From Bacteroidales bacterium (GTDB taxonomy: Bacteria > Bacteroidota > Bacteroidia > Bacteroidales > UBA932): a stretch of 64,000 bases of DNA. The stretch is from the NCBI GenBank assembly GCA_022648685.1, contig JALCMW010000007.1:36986-100985 (forward strand), in the 5' to 3' direction. This document shows positions 48,201-59,343 of the stretch, in pieces. The notes below the pieces were generated by a model. The model did no database searches and had not been told where the DNA came from. It was given only the letters and a program-made list of their open reading frames with translations. The stretch's first letter is position 1; each line of letters starts with the position of its first letter. Made by a program: the position numbers and the translations under genes.

Positions 48201-49343
48201 TTGCTTTTCATATACGAAAAGTCCGTCTTTCAGAGTCGACATCCATATATTATCCCGGCTATCATGTGCGATAGCCACTACGGACTTGCCCTTCATCAAA
48301 ACAGTAAGATAATTATTACTGTTGAACTGGTCTTTATATTTATAGCTCACATAGTAACCTTGATCGAATGAACCGAACCAGACATTCTGCTGTGAATCCT
48401 TGAAGATGCATGAGACTTTGAAAGTAGGAGCAGTAAACGGAAATCCCTCTTCGAACTGGCTGTAAACCTTATGGGCTTTGCGGTCATACATATATATACC
48501 GTTATGAGATGTCGTGAAGAGAATCTTGTCTTTGTCATATTCGAAAATGGAAAAGATATCAGCCCTGGAAAGGACAGGATGGGTGGAAATCTCTTTCGGG
48601 ACAGGAATGAATGAAAATGTTTTGGTATTATATATGGACAGCCGTCCGACTCCTGACATCCATAGTTCACCGTTCCCCATCATACATCCGTGATATGAGT
48701 GTATCTGTGATCCGATAGAATCAACCATATTATAATCTCTGGTATCATGGCATGTTATGCTGTTTAGTCCTACAACCCACATTCTGTCTTGAGAATCAAG
48801 GTAAGAAGTTATGAAACTCGATTTTGAGGGATTGAAACCGACTAAAGCATGCCCGATTCGATTAACGGAAGGATCATATCTGTAAATGGCATTGACAGAT
48901 TGATAGAACAGCTTGCCGTCGCTGGTTTCAAGGATATTTGTAAGGTACAACGGTCCGTCCGCGCTGGATATCCTTTCAAATCCGCCCCTATCGTTGTATA
49001 GACATAGACCTTTTACAGTCGATACCCATAAACGGCCGGACCTGTCTTTGTGAAGGGCAAGAATCTGATTGTCGCTGAGACCCAGAGAATCGTTTGTACA
49101 GAAATATTGATGATAACTATGTATATCATATTTATTAAGGCCCCTGAAGGTCCCTATCCAGATATGGCCGAACGAATCTTCTTCTATAGCATTAACCTTC
49201 CGGTTTGAAAGACTGCTCGCAATCACCGATGACTGTTCTTGTCCATTTTCATCGGACTTTCCAAACCGGGCTGTATTGTCCTGATTTCCCCGTCCGCAGG
49301 ATATCAATATCAGGAACAGGAATAGAGGTATAGGATTTCTCAT
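45279..49343 (-). CDS. hybrid two-component system regulator (HTCS) of second PUL
   Basis: A 1354-residue HTCS. Periplasmic propeller repeats (about 40-690), a Y_Y_Y domain (about 700-790), one membrane helix (SCYFLLAASIFFFLYNM), kinase with H835 in NVAHEFRTPLTVI and GTGIGLYYARSL, receiver with D1157 in IVLSDVIMPGKSG, and an AraC-type C-terminus ending KQFGVPPSDYK. The N-terminus (FLFLILISCGRGNQ) fits a lipobox, unusual for a protein with a membrane-spanning kinase. It is divergent from susC and upstream of the esterase/GH3 operon, so it probably controls both. Confidence 0.93.
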   Translation of the reverse strand: MRNPIPLFLFLILISCGRGNQDNTARFGKSDENGQEQSSVIASSLSNRKVNAIEEDSFGHIWIGTFRGLNKYDIHSYHQYFCTNDSLGLSDNQILALHKDRSGRLWVSTVKGLCLYNDRGGFERISSADGPLYLTNILETSDGKLFYQSVNAIYRYDPSVNRIGHALVGFNPSKSSFITSYLDSQDRMWVVGLNSITCHDTRDYNMVDSIGSQIHSYHGCMMGNGELWMSGVGRLSIYNTKTFSFIPVPKEISTHPVLSRADIFSIFEYDKDKILFTTSHNGIYMYDRKAHKVYSQFEEGFPFTAPTFKVSCIFKDSQQNVWFGSFDQGYYVSYKYKDQFNSNNYLTVLMKGKSVVAIAHDSRDNIWMSTLKDGLFVYEKQNRKVVSVDFIKLFPDFPPGEMSANPFFIDKEDNLWLGFMQQNVLFKCRYVKGKLSLLRRFFVPVPMSICQDENGTIWIGTTSNNIYYINPGDKSPSALQIHDPGFTFTPALLPLGDGRMMVSSLFHNLKSVDVNTKKFKDIEISYSDKKACLHRSVMIPTAIVRNGNDIYLGTVGNGLLCYSLDTRRLKPISGTPCLDISSLEIDHNGKLWVGTMDGLGKYDIVKETCTNYFEADGIGGNQFYDRSSDILGDGTLVFGGTHGITIFSPRESYGKRKVPFVFENLKVHNKIVEPGKGGCIDRELAYNPNIVLTQKQNGFSISFAALDYCENERTHYFYKMEGFDRYWIDADCNNEAYYANLPAGKYRFRVRITNNNKSIEESEHYLDIRVKPYPWLTWWARSCYFLLAASIFFFLYNMRKKIIAERHEKKKAEMEKAQEEKVNKMNMSFFSNVAHEFRTPLTVISGPVEQLSRSCSISESDKNLLSIVQRSVARMLRLVNQMMDFNRLENDTLKLKVRQMDVISKLKEIIGIFKYSAGIRGLELSGFGLEDTFTLWLDDDKLDKIICNLLSNAQKFTPSGGKISLSFDVISRGQAEKMFSLTETDVSSQYVKIVVADTGKGIPSDQLEMVFDRYYQLNNQTKGAYNYGTGIGLYYARSLARLHHGFLKAGNRPVGGAEFTLILPVDGVAYSDDEKRPLADDEKSFAPVESVPELVKTVDHDHSEEVLPSIMVVDDDPEVSGYLDTLLSSKYKVTCCFDAEGAMRKMHDDIPDIVLSDVIMPGKSGFELCKEIKSDLQLSHIPVILITAKVTVHDQVEGLGMGADAYVTKPFDPAYLLALIKSQLKNRERIKALLNKSTQTDDMEDDTLTPQDRAFMTKLYHLMDEKLSDSELDILKMTEFLGISRTKFYYKVKGLTGENPSIFFKHFKLNRAASLLKEGVYNISEIADMTGFSTLSHFSTSFKKQFGVPPSDYK

Positions 49344-49418
49344 GTTATTAATTAGTGGCTTCTCAAATTTACTATATTTTCGTAATAATTATTTAACAAT
49401 CTGTTATGCATGATAAGC

Positions 49419-49491
49419 TTTTTGAACAAATCAGATAAAAAATGAACCGATCGGAAAACGATTTTATTCGGGATATGTTTTTTTGAACAAA
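49419..49491. promoter_or_regulatory. paired TTTTTGAACAAA motifs between HTCS and susC
   Basis: TTTTTGAACAAA occurs twice, at 49419-49430 and 49480-49491, exactly 61 bp apart (near six helical turns). The core TTTG-AA-CAAA is itself a short inverted repeat. Both lie upstream of the susC -7 box, so they are candidates for HTCS binding. Confidence 0.45.
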
Positions 49492-49540
49492 ACTGAAAAT
49501 TATTTGAATTATCAGGAAAAGGATTCCGATTATTATAAAT

Positions 49541-49548
49541 TAGTTTTG
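49541..49548 (+). promoter_or_regulatory. -7 box of second PUL susC
   Basis: TAGTTTTG matches TAnnTTTG exactly. No TTTG lies at the -33 distance, in line with an activator-dependent promoter. The predicted leader is about 63 nt. Confidence 0.55.
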
Positions 49549-49617
49549 TATTCGAATGAATGACCGATACCTGATATTTCGAAATTTCACTAACTACTAA
49601 TAAATAACATTAAAACC

Positions 49618-52600
49618 ATGAGACCTTCTATACTGAAAAGGTTCGTAATCCTTTCAATGGCTTTCTTGCTATCTTTTCCCTCTCTGTTTGCACAGGAAAA
49701 GATAACTGTAAAAGGCAGAGTCACCGATGACAAGAATCAACCGATGACAGGAGTCGGAGTTATTGAGAAAGGAACACGGAACGGAGTCGAAACCGATATA
49801 AATGGAAAATATTCCATATCGGTAAACAAAGGCTCTATAATAACATTCTATTTCATAGGGTTCCTTCCTGAAGAAAGGCACGCAGCCGCCGGACAGATAA
49901 ACATCAGATTGATGCCTGACAACCTGCAGCTTGAAGAGACTGTGGTAGTAGGATACGGAATACAGAAAAAAAGCGATCTGACCGGTTCCATATCACAGGT
50001 CAAGACAGGAGATATAGAAAACCGTACGATCACGAGTCCTTCACAGGCGTTGCAGGGAAAAACCGCAGGTGTCGAAGTATTCAGCGCTTCGGCAAAACCG
50101 GGATCGTCCCCGACGGTACGGATCCGCGGGATAAGTTCAAACGGTTCATGCAGCCCGCTATATGTCGTGGACGGACGATTGGCAAGCGATATCAGCGGCA
50201 TCGACCCTAATGACATAGCATCAATGGAAGTACTCAAAGACGGAGCATCAGCAGCAATATACGGAGCAAGAGCAGGGAACGGTGTAGTCCTCATCACAAC
50301 TAAAAAAGGAAAAGGTACCGGGAAAATAACTTACGATTACCAATATACCGCACAAAGTCTCAATAAGATACCTCATGTCATGAATTCCGAACAATATATA
50401 CAATATTATATAGAAGATGGACGTTTCAATCTGGAAAAGTTTTACAATAACTGGGATTTCAAGACCAATACCAATTGGGCCGATGTCGCATTCGAAACTT
50501 CCGTAATGCAACATCACAATATTACTCTCCAGGCAGGAACCGACAAAGGCTCCCTTTATATATCAATGTCTTATCTCGACAATAACGGAATGTTCGTCGG
50601 AGACGCGGATACCTACAAAAGGATCACAGGAATGATTAACGCCAGCTGGAAGATCAAGCCGTGGATGGAAATCGTCACTAATAACCAATTGGAGAAATAC
50701 AAGGTGCGTTCGTTAACCGACGGTTACGATTACGGAAGCGCTTTGTCATCCGTTCTGCAATTGGATCCTCTGACAAGACCAACCTATTCTTATGATGAAC
50801 TGCCCCAACATATGCTGGATATTATCAATGATTCTTCAAAATCTCCGATGCTCCAAGACAAGAACGGAAAGTATTATGGGATATCGGCTTTCAATTCCGG
50901 TGAAAATGTCAATCCGCTCATTGTAAAAGACAGATCATACTCCAAAACCACAGGGTTCAATCTTAACGGCAGTACTTCCCTTCACTTCAAACCGATAAGG
51001 GACATTACCGCCACATCACGCATAAGTTATCTCTTCAGCAACTCAGATACTTATGGTTATGGCATTAATTATTACACCAATACCAATGCTTACCAAAACT
51101 ATATATCACTGAACGGCAGTGAGAATTCCACCTGTTATTACCAATGGGAAAATTTTATAAATTACAATCACACCTTCGGTAAACATTCAATTTCCGCAAT
51201 GGTCGGTTCCTCTTACAGTGAGAACCGTACTTTCGGGCTTTCCGGCACATATGCAGGCAGCGATGATGATCTTGGAGTCATTCAAAACTACCCTTCGTTT
51301 TATTATTTCGCCTATGCAACATCGACAGCCACAAAAACGCTGTCGGGAGCGGAACCGATATACACCAGAAACCTGTCATATTTCGGACGTATAAACTGGA
51401 GTTATTTGGGCAAATATATGTTACAGACATCACTTAGAGCCGATGCAGCCGACAGTTCGATCCTTCCTATCGACCAGCGTTGGGGATATTTTCCAGCAGT
51501 ATCCGCAGGATGGACGATATCGGAAGAACCGTTCATGGCGAATATACGGAACTGGATGCCATATCTGAAATTGCGCGCAAGCTGGGGACAGAATGGCTCC
51601 ACAGCCTCTCTAGGCAGTTATCTTTATGCGAACGTTATCGCTTCAGACGGCTCATATCCAGTAGACGGCTCAAATTATATCGTAGGATATTCTCCTACTT
51701 CCACCGGTAACGATGACTTGAGATGGGAAACATCAGAACAATTCAATGTAGGTGCCGATGCAAGATTCTTCAAAGACAAATTGGCAATTTCGGCGGATTG
51801 GTACGTAAAAAAGACCAAGAATTTGATAGTGACCGGAATTAAACCTTCCACAGTCGTAGGTGTAACAGCTTCTCCGGTAAATGCTGGAGACGTAGAGAAC
51901 AAAGGGTTTGAATTCGAAGTCAAGTGGCAGGACAGGGCAAGGTCTTTCAATTACGGCGTCAATGCCAATATTGCTACACTGAAAAATAAAGTTACTTACC
52001 TGCATGAATCTCTGGATGCAATAGATGGGACAAAATATCGTAATTACGGAATAATAACAAGATTCGAAAAGGGATACCCCGCATGGTATTTCTACGGATA
52101 CAAATATACAGGGACTGACCCGGCAACGGGCAACGCCACTTTTGAAGACAGGAACGAAAGCGGCACTATTACGGACGCTGATAAGACGAATCTGGGGTCC
52201 GGCATCCCGGATTTCACCTACGGAATCACTCTTACAGCCGGTTGGAAAGGATTTGATGCTGTCGTATTCGGCACCGGATCCCAGGGAAACAAAATTTTCA
52301 GTTGCCTTTCGGTAGTCGATTATGCATCCAACAGGCTTACCGCATTCACGAAAGACCGCTGGACAACCAGCAATACAAAAGGTTCTATGCCTGCTGCAAA
52401 TGCATCGAATTGGACCAACTTTATAACTTCTTCAGGTTGTGTTTTCAATGGATCATATTTCAAGATCAAACAAATACAACTTGGTTATACACTTCCTAAA
52501 AATCTGACAGGAAAAGTCAAAATAGAGAGGGTCCGCGTTTACGGATCACTTGACGATTTCTTCACTTTCACTTCTTACCCTGGATTCGATCCGGAAGTGA

Positions 52601-52686
52601 CCGGAGTTGGAAATTCCCTGGGAGTCGACAAAGGCAGTTATCCTACCTCGAAGAAAGTCGTATTCGGTGTCAGCCTTACTTTTTAA
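49618..52686 (+). CDS. SusC-family TonB-dependent transporter (second PUL)
   Basis: A 1022-residue outer-membrane channel: signal peptide (FPSLFAQ), carboxypeptidase-regulatory-like domain (about 28-105), signature EETVVVGYGIQKKSDLTGSI, plug (about 125-235, GVVLITTKKGKG) and barrel ending KKVVFGVSLTF. The gene is divergent from its HTCS and is first in a four-gene operon. It imports oligosaccharides derived from the target glycan with its SusD partner, whose gene follows after 25 bp with a good AGGAGA ribosome-binding site. Confidence 0.95.
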   Translation: MRPSILKRFVILSMAFLLSFPSLFAQEKITVKGRVTDDKNQPMTGVGVIEKGTRNGVETDINGKYSISVNKGSIITFYFIGFLPEERHAAAGQINIRLMPDNLQLEETVVVGYGIQKKSDLTGSISQVKTGDIENRTITSPSQALQGKTAGVEVFSASAKPGSSPTVRIRGISSNGSCSPLYVVDGRLASDISGIDPNDIASMEVLKDGASAAIYGARAGNGVVLITTKKGKGTGKITYDYQYTAQSLNKIPHVMNSEQYIQYYIEDGRFNLEKFYNNWDFKTNTNWADVAFETSVMQHHNITLQAGTDKGSLYISMSYLDNNGMFVGDADTYKRITGMINASWKIKPWMEIVTNNQLEKYKVRSLTDGYDYGSALSSVLQLDPLTRPTYSYDELPQHMLDIINDSSKSPMLQDKNGKYYGISAFNSGENVNPLIVKDRSYSKTTGFNLNGSTSLHFKPIRDITATSRISYLFSNSDTYGYGINYYTNTNAYQNYISLNGSENSTCYYQWENFINYNHTFGKHSISAMVGSSYSENRTFGLSGTYAGSDDDLGVIQNYPSFYYFAYATSTATKTLSGAEPIYTRNLSYFGRINWSYLGKYMLQTSLRADAADSSILPIDQRWGYFPAVSAGWTISEEPFMANIRNWMPYLKLRASWGQNGSTASLGSYLYANVIASDGSYPVDGSNYIVGYSPTSTGNDDLRWETSEQFNVGADARFFKDKLAISADWYVKKTKNLIVTGIKPSTVVGVTASPVNAGDVENKGFEFEVKWQDRARSFNYGVNANIATLKNKVTYLHESLDAIDGTKYRNYGIITRFEKGYPAWYFYGYKYTGTDPATGNATFEDRNESGTITDADKTNLGSGIPDFTYGITLTAGWKGFDAVVFGTGSQGNKIFSCLSVVDYASNRLTAFTKDRWTTSNTKGSMPAANASNWTNFITSSGCVFNGSYFKIKQIQLGYTLPKNLTGKVKIERVRVYGSLDDFFTFTSYPGFDPEVTGVGNSLGVDKGSYPTSKKVVFGVSLTF

Positions 52687-52711
52687 CTCAATATTATTAG
52701 GAGACAAAAAG

Positions 52712-54268
52712 ATGAAAAAGAATATTATAATTCTCGTTATGATATCGGCTGCCTTCACCCTTGTGAATACAGCCTGCAATGATATGCTGAACATTTCGGA
52801 ACATGGGGTGCTCAACTATGAAACATTTTACAAAACTGACGATCAGATAGCTTCCGCCGAAGCATCCCTTTATATTCAGGTCAAAGGGAATGAGTTTAAT
52901 TATTTCCTGACAAAGAACATGCTTTCCGACGATTTCTGGGCCGGAGGAAGCCAAAGAGGTGACAATATAGATCTGGAAGCTATAAATGAATACCGTTTCG
53001 ATGCTGAAGAAGACTATATAGAGGGGCTTTTCACGTCTTATTATACCCAGATATACAAAGCCAACGTCATTCTTCACCATGTAGATGAAAACGGAGATTC
53101 CAAGGCACAGGAGGCAAGGGCCGAGGCCAAAGTATTCCGGGCATGGAGCTATTTCGAACTCATATCGATGTGGGGGAATCCGCCTGTCGTTGACCATGAA
53201 TTGTTACCTTCGGAATATTCCAGACCGAACGGCTCGACAGAGGAGTTGTGGGCATTGGTAGAAAAAGACTTGACAGAAGCCATCTCATCGGGAGCTCTTC
53301 AGGAGAAATCAGGTTTAGATGACAATACTACATGGCATATAACGAAGCAATTTGCAGAAGCACTTCTTGGAAAAGCTTATCTTTGGCAGAAGAAATATTC
53401 AGAAGCAGCAAGCATGTTTACCAACATAGTCAAAAGCAAACTTTACAAGTTGTACCAGGGCGATTACGGGGATATGCATCTGGCTTCAAACAAGCATTAT
53501 TGCGAAAGCATGTTCGAAAGCAACCGCATTTACGATTCGAACAATGCCTTTGATAATTTCACCCTTTATTATCTGATGATAAACTGGAGAATGGATCATA
53601 TGTCCTATCCTTCCGATACTCCGATAATGAATACCGGCTGGGGCTTCTGCACTCCTCAAAAAGGATTATATGAAGATTTCGTAAAAGATGAAGGGACTGA
53701 CGGATACCGCCTCAACCAGACAATGCTCACATACTCGCAGTTGAAAAGCAAAATGAATATTTCCATAAACGCCGGGAGTGAAATCTGCGGTGAAGGATAT
53801 TTCATGTGGAAATGGCGGACCCTGTCAAGTGAAAGGGGATACAGCAGCGACTACGTCTACAATGCAAATATACTTTGGATGCGTTATGCAGAAGTTCTAT
53901 TGTGCGGAGCGGAAGCAAGTCTTCAGGCTGGAGACGAAACTACAGCACTTGATTATATAAACCAGATACGGATGAGAGCTAAGCTTGCTACGCTTCAAAC
54001 AGTGACATTGGATGACATCAAACTGGAAAAGCGCCTTGAGCTATGTGGTGAAGGCACCCGTTTCCAGGATCTGGTTCGCTGGGGTGATGCAGCATCAGCT
54101 CTCTCCGGCCAGGGAGAAACAGCTCCGTTCCTGGAATCCAACGGTGAAGTAATGTACAGAAAATACAACTCGTCTTACGGATTCAAGACAGGCAAAAATG
54201 AACTCCTGCCATATCCTGCAACGGAAATGAGACTTAATTCAAACATAACTCAAAATCCGGGCTATTAG
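52712..54268 (+). CDS. SusD-family lipoprotein (second PUL)
   Basis: The ATG at 52712 is preceded by AGGAGA and starts a lipoprotein signal (AAFTLVNTAC, about C21), so it replaces the longer track start at 52607 that overlaps susC. The 518-residue protein has the SusD helical core (AEAKVFRAWSYFELISMWGN) and the C-terminal LEKRLELCGEGTRFQDLVRWG. Surface location and glycan capture with SusC are inferred from the family. Confidence 0.93.
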   Translation: MKKNIIILVMISAAFTLVNTACNDMLNISEHGVLNYETFYKTDDQIASAEASLYIQVKGNEFNYFLTKNMLSDDFWAGGSQRGDNIDLEAINEYRFDAEEDYIEGLFTSYYTQIYKANVILHHVDENGDSKAQEARAEAKVFRAWSYFELISMWGNPPVVDHELLPSEYSRPNGSTEELWALVEKDLTEAISSGALQEKSGLDDNTTWHITKQFAEALLGKAYLWQKKYSEAASMFTNIVKSKLYKLYQGDYGDMHLASNKHYCESMFESNRIYDSNNAFDNFTLYYLMINWRMDHMSYPSDTPIMNTGWGFCTPQKGLYEDFVKDEGTDGYRLNQTMLTYSQLKSKMNISINAGSEICGEGYFMWKWRTLSSERGYSSDYVYNANILWMRYAEVLLCGAEASLQAGDETTALDYINQIRMRAKLATLQTVTLDDIKLEKRLELCGEGTRFQDLVRWGDAASALSGQGETAPFLESNGEVMYRKYNSSYGFKTGKNELLPYPATEMRLNSNITQNPGY

Positions 54269-54308
54269 AAGGATACGACAAGAATTAAAATATTAAACAG
54301 ATTCAATT

Positions 54309-56457
<2,149 letters not shown>

Positions 56458-56477
56458 CTTTAATCACCTTCGATCAA

Positions 56478-56513
56478 GAAAGAGCGCTTCAGACGAGGTG
56501 CTCTTTCTTTTTT
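56478..56513 (+). terminator. rho-independent terminator of second PUL susC operon
   Basis: GAAAGAGC and GCTCTTTC form a perfect 8-bp stem around a 14-nt loop, followed by TTTTTT. It begins 21 bp after the esterase stop. Confidence 0.85.
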
Positions 56514-56568
56514 GCGGTTCTCAGTGATCTTAGGTGATTTCGTGAAAGGACGAACCGGAGAAGTTGAA

Positions 56569-56600
56569 TTTGCATTTGCCATGCAGATTTCTTATATTTG
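56569..56600 (+). promoter_or_regulatory. consensus Bacteroidota promoter of BCCT gene
   Basis: TTTG (56569-56572), a 20-bp spacer and TATATTTG (56593-56600) match the -33/-7 consensus exactly. Transcription would start near 56607 and leave a leader of about 131 nt before the BCCT start codon. Confidence 0.75.
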
Positions 56601-56737
56601 TTTTTAAGTCATTGATTTCCTTCATCTTTTTCATTTGCAGGAAAGTGTAAGATCCATTTCATTTACGGCATCCATGTTATTACAGTGATAGCATTATCTC
56701 CGTTCGTGATCTATGTATAACATTTAAACCGTCATTA

Positions 56738-58744
56738 ATGATTCTTAAAAAGATCAAAACCACATTCTCCAAAAAAGTAATGCTGCCGAGCATTATAATA
56801 CTGCTGACACTATCAATTCTCTGCGGATTGTTTCCTCAAAAAGCGAATTTATTTTTAAATTCCATTCAAAATTGGTTCTATGAAAATTTAAGCTGGGCGT
56901 ACGTATTGGTCGTAACGGTAATATTCATATTTCTGATAGTCCTCGCTTTCAGCCGTGTCGGAAACATCCGGCTCGGTGAAGATACGTCAAAGCCACAATA
57001 CAGTTTCTTTTCCTGGATTTCAATGCTTTTCGCTGCAGGAATGGGAATAGGACTTATGTATTTCGGTGTGGCAGAACCTATTTCACACTATATACATCCG
57101 GTAGCAGCGAATACCATTTCCAGAGCAAAGGATGCACAATTGTACACGTTCCTGCATTGGGGTTTCCATGCATGGGCAATTTATGCACTAATCGGTCTAG
57201 TACTTGCCTATTTTTCATTTAGATACAAATTGCCGCTAGCAATCAGAAGCGGCCTTTTTCCGATTTTCAAAGATAAAATCAACGGCACCGCGGGAGATAT
57301 TGTAGATATATTCGCACTTTGCTGTACTTTCTTCGGAATAGCGACTTCCCTCGGTTTCGGCGTCATCCAGCTCAATACAGGCCTGACATATCTGGGAATT
57401 CTTCCAGACTCAAGTATAACCTGGCAGACGGTAATAGTAATAATCGTAATCGGGCTTGCCGTACTTTCAAGCATTTCGGGAGTGAATAAAGGAGTAAAGA
57501 GACTCAGCGAAGCAAATATGTGGATGGCAATAATCCTGATGCTCTTCGTATTAGTCCTGGGACCTACCCGACATCTTCTGGGGGCCCTTATTGAAGGAAT
57601 AGGCAACTATTTTACCAATATAGTGGGACTTACCATGGATACTTATGCATTCGAACCTGAAGGCAAACCGATGTTAACGAACTGGACTGTTATGTATTGG
57701 GCTTGGTGGATATCATGGAGTCCGTTTGTAGGACTGTTTATCGCCAGAATTTCAAAAGGCAGGACAATACGGGAATATATACTTGCAGTAATAATAGTCC
57801 CCTCCCTTTTCATTTTCATGTGGATGACAGTCTTCGGCAATGGAGCAATATGGATTGATAAGAATGTTGCCGGCGGTGCTTTATCGGCGATAGGAGACAA
57901 ACCGGATATCTTGCTATTCAAATTTTTGGAATATTTTCCATTGAAATCCGTTCTTATAGTACTTTCGCTGTTGGTTATTGCGATATTTTTCGTGACTTCC
58001 GCAGATTCAGGAATAATTGTAATGAACAGCATTGCATCAGGAGACAAACCGGGCAGTCCGAAATGGCAGAAGATATTCTGGGGTGCCATGTTATGCGTCA
58101 TTTCTTTATCCCTGCTCAGGATAGGAGGATTGAAAGCACTTCAGACAATGACTCTTGTCTTTGCCCTTCCGTTTGCCATTACTATGCTGGTACTTTGTTA
58201 CTGCCTGATGAAGGCTTTGAGACTTGACATCAAATTTCACAATGCCAGGCTGCCTTATGGAAGTGCCTCATGGAATGCACGCGGCTGGAAGGGACTTCTG
58301 GATAAGATTACCTCATTCTCAGGGAAAAAAGATATTATATATTACATGAACAATGTAGTAACTCCGGCATTCAATGAATTGTCTTCGGCATTCGAGGAAA
58401 AAGGAATAACATCAAGAATAGAAAGCGGGAAGAAAGACAATATCCCATATATGGAACTGATAATACCACACGACAAAATCCGTAATTTCAAATATGGCGT
58501 GACTTCTCTTTCACAGAATATATCTGAATATATACAAAGTGAAGAAAATACTCCCGATGCGGAACATGAAAAATCTTATATACCGGTATCTTATTTCAAC
58601 GACGGGCGCCGCGGGAATGATCTTGAATATCTGGATAAGGATGACCTGATAGCCGATATCCTGAAAGAGTATGAAAGGTTTATCAATATCGTATCCGACG
58701 AAAGCAGCCGACTGCTCGTATTGGACAAGAAAACATTGTTTTAG
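56738..58744 (+). CDS. BCCT-family transporter (betaine/carnitine/choline)
   Basis: A 668-residue inner-membrane secondary transporter with 12 helices. Family signatures are clear: FAAGMGIGLMYFGVAEPI near residue 105, GFHAWAIYALIG, and the tryptophan-rich MYWAWWISWSPFVGLFIARI with the SKGRTIREYILAV motif. The extra C-terminal cytosolic part (about 510-668) is longer than in BetP and may regulate activity, as in BetT-like members. Substrates in the family are quaternary ammonium compounds such as glycine betaine, used as osmoprotectants or carbon/nitrogen sources. No betaine or choline metabolism genes lie near. Monocistronic, with a consensus promoter and a hairpin at the stop codon. Confidence 0.94.
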   Translation: MILKKIKTTFSKKVMLPSIIILLTLSILCGLFPQKANLFLNSIQNWFYENLSWAYVLVVTVIFIFLIVLAFSRVGNIRLGEDTSKPQYSFFSWISMLFAAGMGIGLMYFGVAEPISHYIHPVAANTISRAKDAQLYTFLHWGFHAWAIYALIGLVLAYFSFRYKLPLAIRSGLFPIFKDKINGTAGDIVDIFALCCTFFGIATSLGFGVIQLNTGLTYLGILPDSSITWQTVIVIIVIGLAVLSSISGVNKGVKRLSEANMWMAIILMLFVLVLGPTRHLLGALIEGIGNYFTNIVGLTMDTYAFEPEGKPMLTNWTVMYWAWWISWSPFVGLFIARISKGRTIREYILAVIIVPSLFIFMWMTVFGNGAIWIDKNVAGGALSAIGDKPDILLFKFLEYFPLKSVLIVLSLLVIAIFFVTSADSGIIVMNSIASGDKPGSPKWQKIFWGAMLCVISLSLLRIGGLKALQTMTLVFALPFAITMLVLCYCLMKALRLDIKFHNARLPYGSASWNARGWKGLLDKITSFSGKKDIIYYMNNVVTPAFNELSSAFEEKGITSRIESGKKDNIPYMELIIPHDKIRNFKYGVTSLSQNISEYIQSEENTPDAEHEKSYIPVSYFNDGRRGNDLEYLDKDDLIADILKEYERFINIVSDESSRLLVLDKKTLF

Positions 58745-58770
58745 CCGATTTCCGTTACAAAAATCGGCTA
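58742..58770 (+). terminator. hairpin at the end of BCCT gene
   Basis: TAGCCGATTT and AAATCGGCTA form perfect 10-bp arms; the first bases are the BCCT stop codon. A T-run is weak (TATATT), so termination may be partial. Confidence 0.6.
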
Positions 58771-58899
58771 TATATTGCAATCAATCACTCCAGTCTCATT
58801 CATACTTATATAGTTCCTCGGGAATAGTAAGTTTATATTTTGGCAAAGGCTCAGATCAAGCCAAACAAAATCAGGAAATGGCACCAAGCTTATATAAAT

Positions 58900-59331
58900 T
58901 TACAAGCCCCTTTCAGCCTTGATTATCTCATATGCATTCTGTATCTCGATAAATTTAGTCTCAGCATCATGCTGCACTTGGGGACTCTGAGTCGCATACT
59001 TGTCAGGATGATACTTCACAACGAGATTTCTATAGGCTTTCTTTATCTGTTCATTCGTTGCAGTCATATCAATGCCCAATATCTTATACGAATAAGTCGA
59101 CTTGGATTGCTGTACAGGAGGTGCATTGAAATCATGAAAATCATAGCCCCGGTAAGTGTAATGCCGCCCGTCATCATATGAATCTCCAGATCTATGAGCA
59201 GATCGATTTCTATTGCCAAAAAACAATCTGTACAAGATATTTTCAATCATGCTGCCAATGAAAAAGCCAATAACTCCTCCCAACAAGCCATAAAAGGACA
59301 GGCCATATAGTGCAACGAGCCAACGTATCAT
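58900..59331 (-). CDS. membrane-anchored J-domain (DnaJ-like) protein
   Basis: A 143-residue protein with an N-terminal hydrophobic hairpin (about 3-37, glycine-rich LLGGVIGFFIGSMI) and a C-terminal J domain (about 75-143) with YKILGIDMTATNEQIKKAYR, the essential HPD in VVKYHPDKYA, and a final FIEIQNAYEII helix. J domains stimulate the ATPase of DnaK. The layout (membrane helices first, J domain last) is that of DjlA-like or TerB-linked J proteins without the TerB domain. It lies 12 bp after the 171-residue Ig/TM gene, so the two are co-transcribed. Confidence 0.9.
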   Translation of the reverse strand: MIRWLVALYGLSFYGLLGGVIGFFIGSMIENILYRLFFGNRNRSAHRSGDSYDDGRHYTYRGYDFHDFNAPPVQQSKSTYSYKILGIDMTATNEQIKKAYRNLVVKYHPDKYATQSPQVQHDAETKFIEIQNAYEIIKAERGL

Positions 59332-59343
59332 ATTTCCGTCAGA

